Below are positions 60,126 to 64,000 of a DNA stretch of 64,000 nucleotides, one piece after another. Within the stretch, counting starts at the first letter, position 1, and every line of letters begins with the position of its first letter. Source of the DNA: Grifola frondosa (Eukaryota; Basidiomycota; Agaricomycetes; Polyporales; Grifolaceae); contig LUGG01000015.1 of the NCBI GenBank assembly GCA_001683735.1, positions 1-64,000 on the forward strand, given 5' to 3'. Below the pieces are notes generated by a model. That model saw nothing but the letters and a program-made list of their open reading frames with translations, was not told the DNA's origin and searched no databases. Position numbers and translations under genes: made by a program.

Positions 60126-60740
60126 TTGTTGATAGCAAAAGGTGGCGAAGTAGGAAAGGGCGTTGAATGCCCACCAGCGGAACACGACGAATGCAAGGAT
60201 GGGCCCCATCTTCGCATGCGGCCTCGACCGCATACTCATCGGTACTAGGACCAATTCACCGCGAGCTTCACGGCCCATGTCCCACAGCACAAATGAGATG
60301 ATGAGTACGATTGACGTTCCGAATAAAGAGGGGACGAAGGGGGTAGCCCATCCACGCGGCGCGGCGGTGGACTCGCTGCAATATATTTGATGATCAATAC
60401 GCGCTCACACATAAGATCATTGGCCACATACGCAAGATCATAAGTCAGGAGCCCAATACCGCTTGTGCTTAAGATCGCTCCGACCCAATCCAGTCCCTTA
60501 GAGTACCTCCTATAGACACTAACATCCGGGCAAATGAACCAGCCAAGGAAGGATAGCGAAATGTCCAATCCAGCTTGAAGCCCGAATATTGTACGCCATG
60601 TTGCAGCGGACTGACCGAGAAGCCCACCTTTAGTGAAGCAATGAGCAAAGCTAATGACAGGGCGAGTAATCATCTCACCAATAATCATGCCGCTCTTAAA
60701 TTCGATCGACTGTTCTGCACCGAGGATCGCGAATGCCATG
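60090..60740 (-). pseudogene. MFS transporter fragment, frameshifted
   Basis: Minus-strand text MAFAILGAEQSIEFKSGMII, GEMITRPVISF, ATWRTIFGLQAGLDISLSFL, GWFICPDVSV, RYSKGLDWVGAILSTSGIGL, LTYDLA and, in another frame, LVLVPMSMRSRPHAKMGPIL, FRWWAFNALSYFATFCYQQV matches the central segments of 14-helix fungal drug/proton antiporters of the major facilitator superfamily, at the plasma membrane. About 5 hydrophobic helices are readable. Both ends of the gene are missing; a frame change lies near 60290. A short upstream frame (about 60960) may be a remnant first exon. Confidence 0.6.
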
Positions 60741-61149
60741 TTCTTGTCTTTACCGGCTGGGAAATGGGAGCAGATTATGCTGATACCTTAATTCGAATCA
60801 AACCCGTTTTAGACAAACCATCAATCCATAAAAACCTCAACTTGAAGTGCACCTGCAGGCGTATTGGCAGCAGGCTGCGAGGCGAATGAATACGACAAAA
60901 TGAAAACTCAAGCAGCACAAGATGTCCATACCTGCGCCGATCCCCTGCCCTGCAGCCTGTCACTTGTTAGACTCCATCCAATTTGTTGATGTGACGTCGA
61001 GTCACACACTGGAGTCACACACTTATCACGCCGCGCTCCACTGCAGTCACAAATTGCGCTGTGTTTTGCACACGATCCTTTTGGGAATCGCGTACGAATC
61101 TTCTCGGAATCCTGTCACACGATTCAGTGTCACGGCTTCAGTATAATCA

Positions 61150-62200
61150 ATATGTATTCACCGAAAAAATTCCTAATGAGATCATTACTTTTTCCCAAAA
61201 TGTTTCCTAAATATGATTAATGATAATATGTGAATATTATTTTGAATGTTTTTCGTGATATATTTATAATATATAATCAAAATATAATCATTTATAACAT
61301 AAGAGTCACATGATAAACATACTTACAATGTTACCAGCATGTAATTTGCGAAAACATAATAGTTATATTGAAAAGAAATTTCAAGACATGATTGAAAATG
61401 TTCTCGATCAGAACAATTTGGAGACATCAGGGTCACATACAAACTATTATTAATAAATATATTGTAAATGATATCATAATATCACCACTGATATCAATCT
61501 GGACTTATTCAATCTAAGTTCCCTATATTCTCACGATGTTTTCAGCGGAAACATCGGAAGTTCCCCTCAGTGGATGCCAGTACTGTCCACGGGTTTGGTG
61601 GCCACCGTGGTGACGCGGTGGGCGCCTGGGACCGCACCGGGCCTCCATATATTAAAATATTTAAGAATTAATAAATATTAGTATGAAAAATATGAATATA
61701 ACTATTTAGCTCTAAGTAAAAACTAGCACTGAGAAAATTCCAGTGAGAACATTGTGAGAACATAGTGAATTTTAATTTGGCATAGTAAAAATTGTAATAT
61801 TATATAAAATATAATCACTCATAGATTATCTATGTGGCACAGATAAGATGAGGATAAGATAAAGACTTATGATTAAAAGCACATTTAAAGAATGTGACAA
61901 ATAAGTGTGACTAGATAACTATGAAATATGGTACTTAGAGAAAATCTGTGACATCAACTTCAGCTTTAGTTTGCCAAGATGATATTCAGTTTGATTAAGG
62001 TTTGCAATCATAACTGCAACAACATTGGCTTGACATATCAAAATGTAACCTTATATGCATCCTTTGGAATTGAGAAGTTGCACGGTGCATTCAAGTAAGC
62101 TGAGAATCAATGAGATGTTGAAACAACAGTTATTCTTCCTTGTACATTTAACAGTTTTCATCACCTCTTATGAGATGCTGACTCATGATTATGACTATAG
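61150..62200. other. AT-rich intergenic stretch
   Basis: No gene found. The DNA is very AT-rich with many short tracts (aatataat, tttataa), broken by a GC-rich ~65-bp patch at about 61590-61655 that starts tggtggccaccgtggtgacg. Just before it, cgatgtttt..aaaacatcg-like text at 61537-61557 can form a small hairpin (cgatgttttcagcggaaaca..). No ORF above 60 codons has motifs. Confidence 0.4.
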
Positions 62201-63335
62201 GTCCAAAGGGTGGACCTAAGATAGGCCCAACACACTTTCGACTACATCACGTGACCACGCTCTGTCATGCTTACACCCTTTTGGCAGTGAGAAAACCAAT
62301 GAAAAACTATAGGCTCAGCATTGAGCTCATTTAAATATATTTACTCACAGTCAAGTTGGGTGGAAATAGGTGCTCTACAATCTGACCATGGCCAATTTTT
62401 GATTTGAGGTCCTAGTGTTGCTGCAGCTAAGTCAGGCCTAAATGATATATGACTCATAACTTGTGCAGTTTTTCAGATATCATAGTGTTCTTACACTAAT
62501 TTTGTAGCTTATATATAGCCGCATAATCATGCCACATATCAAAATGTTATACCTTGTATTGATGGAGATATGGCCAAAAAGCTGATTGTAAAGTCCGACT
62601 TTGTAGTCAGCTTTTTTATCAATGTAACTGAAATTTAAATACATTCAAGATTATTATGCAAATGGTGGTGTTACATTCAAATACATATACATCTTGGCTA
62701 TTGATTTCAATTAAGATCATGTCATTATCTGTAAAACTCATGTCAGAATATCTAAAAAGCTGAAACAGGTGTGACTAAGCCATGGCAACACTATGAGGTC
62801 CAGTGAAGAAGTAGATACATGATCCTTGAAACACAGACAATGGTTTCACTTATGTAATCATGAAAATACTGCGCCTTCAGAATGTGCGCGAGGTCAAGCC
62901 GCATGCCCAGTTGATGTTCTTGCACTTCACAGATTGTTTACATGGTCAATTCTTTACAAAGGGATGTGTATCACTGCAGTCTGTCTGTTAAACAAACTGC
63001 ATGAACATTGAACAAGAAGTACTGTGGTCACTGCCAGTGCCATGTGCTCCCTTCAACAAACTGGAAAAGGCTGGTATTTCACCATAGCCTCCATCATTCC
63101 TGCTTATGCTCCATAAATTTCTCTCATTATTTCATATGTGCTGGGCTGATACATGTTGTCCTGTCACTCACGAGGAACTCACAACTTGAATATGATTATC
63201 GCTACTAATCCTATAGCTAACTTATACATAACTCCATCAATAAGCACTTATACTTTGCATTTGCGTGATGTGTCACACTGTGACCATAGTAGTCGAAAGT
63301 GTGCTGGGCCTATCTTATATGGGGACCAATAAGTC
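62201..63335. mobile_element. ~1.1-kb element with terminal inverted repeats
   Basis: taagataggcccaacacact (62219 onward, 29 bp to 62247) recurs as its reverse complement at 63289-63317 with one mismatch. Outside these, ggtcc-like words extend both arms imperfectly. The interior has no long ORF and is AT-rich, as in a MITE or other non-autonomous DNA transposon. Target duplication not identified. Confidence 0.6.
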
Positions 63336-64000
63336 CAGATTTTAGTCTTGCCCATCCATGCTTTCATCACAAAGTCTTTGCAGAGCTTGTCAAGCATAAC
63401 ACTGCAGAATTACCTAACCATGTATATCCATATACCCAATCATGGACTTCTCAGTTCTTTCACCTCTGAACTCACCAACAAACTTGTTCTTTCCACTTTT
63501 CAAGCTCTAAAGTAATATTGGCCTTGTGCAATCCTTAAATGCTTTGTTTACAGATGTTTCTATTTGTCCATCCAGTAATTCTGCTGCTTTGCTTGCACTA
63601 TCTCAATTCTCAAATCTTGCTCCTTTGTCACTACCTGCATATTAATCTTCCTCACCTAGTGTCATTAATCTCTCATCATCTCTAGAGAGCCTTCTTGCTA
63701 AAAGTGCTAAGCTATATGTCTATCAACTTTACTGGTCAGCATTGCATCTACCACAATATTGCTAATTTTTAGCATGCTACATATATCTGGCCTAACTATT
63801 GAAGCTGCCACTGCCAGTCTTGTCACATATCTCAAAGCAAAATGCTTGAATCTATTCTTCCATTTTCATAGCAACAATAATGTCTCTTTGCACCCTGCTG
63901 AACTGTCCCTGGATGATTTTTTTGATCAGTACTGAATATGTCACATGTAAGCAACACATCATTCCACTTATCAGGGTGGTATTGTATTCCAAATATGACT
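63336..64000 (+). other. possible degenerate coding sequence at the window edge
   Basis: One plus frame between about 63560 and 63930 reads AALLALSQFSNLAPLSLPAY, NLSSSLESLLAKSAKLYVYQ, LYWSALHLPQYC, AATASLVTYLKAKCLNLFFH, with scattered stops. The Ser/Leu-rich composition is too even for noise, but I recognise nothing and it may be transposon debris. Confidence 0.25.

Overview
The window looks like nuclear DNA of a basidiomycete, most likely an Agaricomycete. Genes are cut by short introns (about 40-75 nt, GT..AG), and the products I recognise are typical fungal ones: Chs5-Arf1-binding protein, glycogen debranching enzyme, family 79 glycosidase, Rrp8, Clf1, a Chk2/Rad53-type kinase, elongation factor 2, small WD40 proteins, and a Helitron with a peptidase-like C-terminus. 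Everything here was read by eye from conserved motifs, splice signals and reading frames; no database search was made.

Layout. 0-9.4 kb: hypothetical exons, an LRR-like fragment, the N-terminal part of a family 79 glycosidase, an intact three-exon F-box-like gene, a truncated CLF1 relic, a Gfo/Idh/MocA oxidoreductase and RRP8. 9.5-20.4 kb: an accessory block of multi-exon genes. One has a probable 2OG-Fe(II) dioxygenase core; two others begin with basic/acidic tails split into micro-exons whose introns all lie in one phase. 20.4-29.5 kb: a decayed Helitron with a 17-unit 48-bp minisatellite joined in frame upstream of its Rep region. 29.8-34.7 kb: broken copies of a ChAP gene and the N-terminal half of glycogen debranching enzyme. 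34.9-44.2 kb: an 81-bp tandem repeat, two basidiomycete hypothetical genes, a small three-exon gene, a 686-bp-period duplication and an intact RING gene with a tandemly copied coiled-coil exon. 44.4-55 kb: two paralogous WD40-plus-membrane-anchor genes flanking an FHA-kinase gene and an elongation factor 2 fragment. 55-61 kb: an EMC2-like fragment, the C-terminal part of a family 79 glycosidase, the C-terminal half of glycogen debranching enzyme, a CmcJ-like fragment and an MFS transporter fragment. 61-64 kb: AT-rich DNA with a ~1.1-kb element bounded by inverted repeats.

Two themes stand out. First, many conserved genes are truncated, split or carry one-base frameshifts, while the accessory genes (RING gene, both 10-15 kb genes, 42-44 kb gene) read cleanly across many exons. 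Glycogen debranching enzyme and the family 79 glycosidase each appear as complementary N- and C-terminal pieces in swapped order tens of kb apart, which suggests rearrangement or assembly misjoins. Second, exon-level repetition recurs: uniform-phase micro-exon arrays, a triplicated 63-nt coiled-coil exon, and tandem repeats of 48 and 81 bp that are multiples of three and stay open in several frames.
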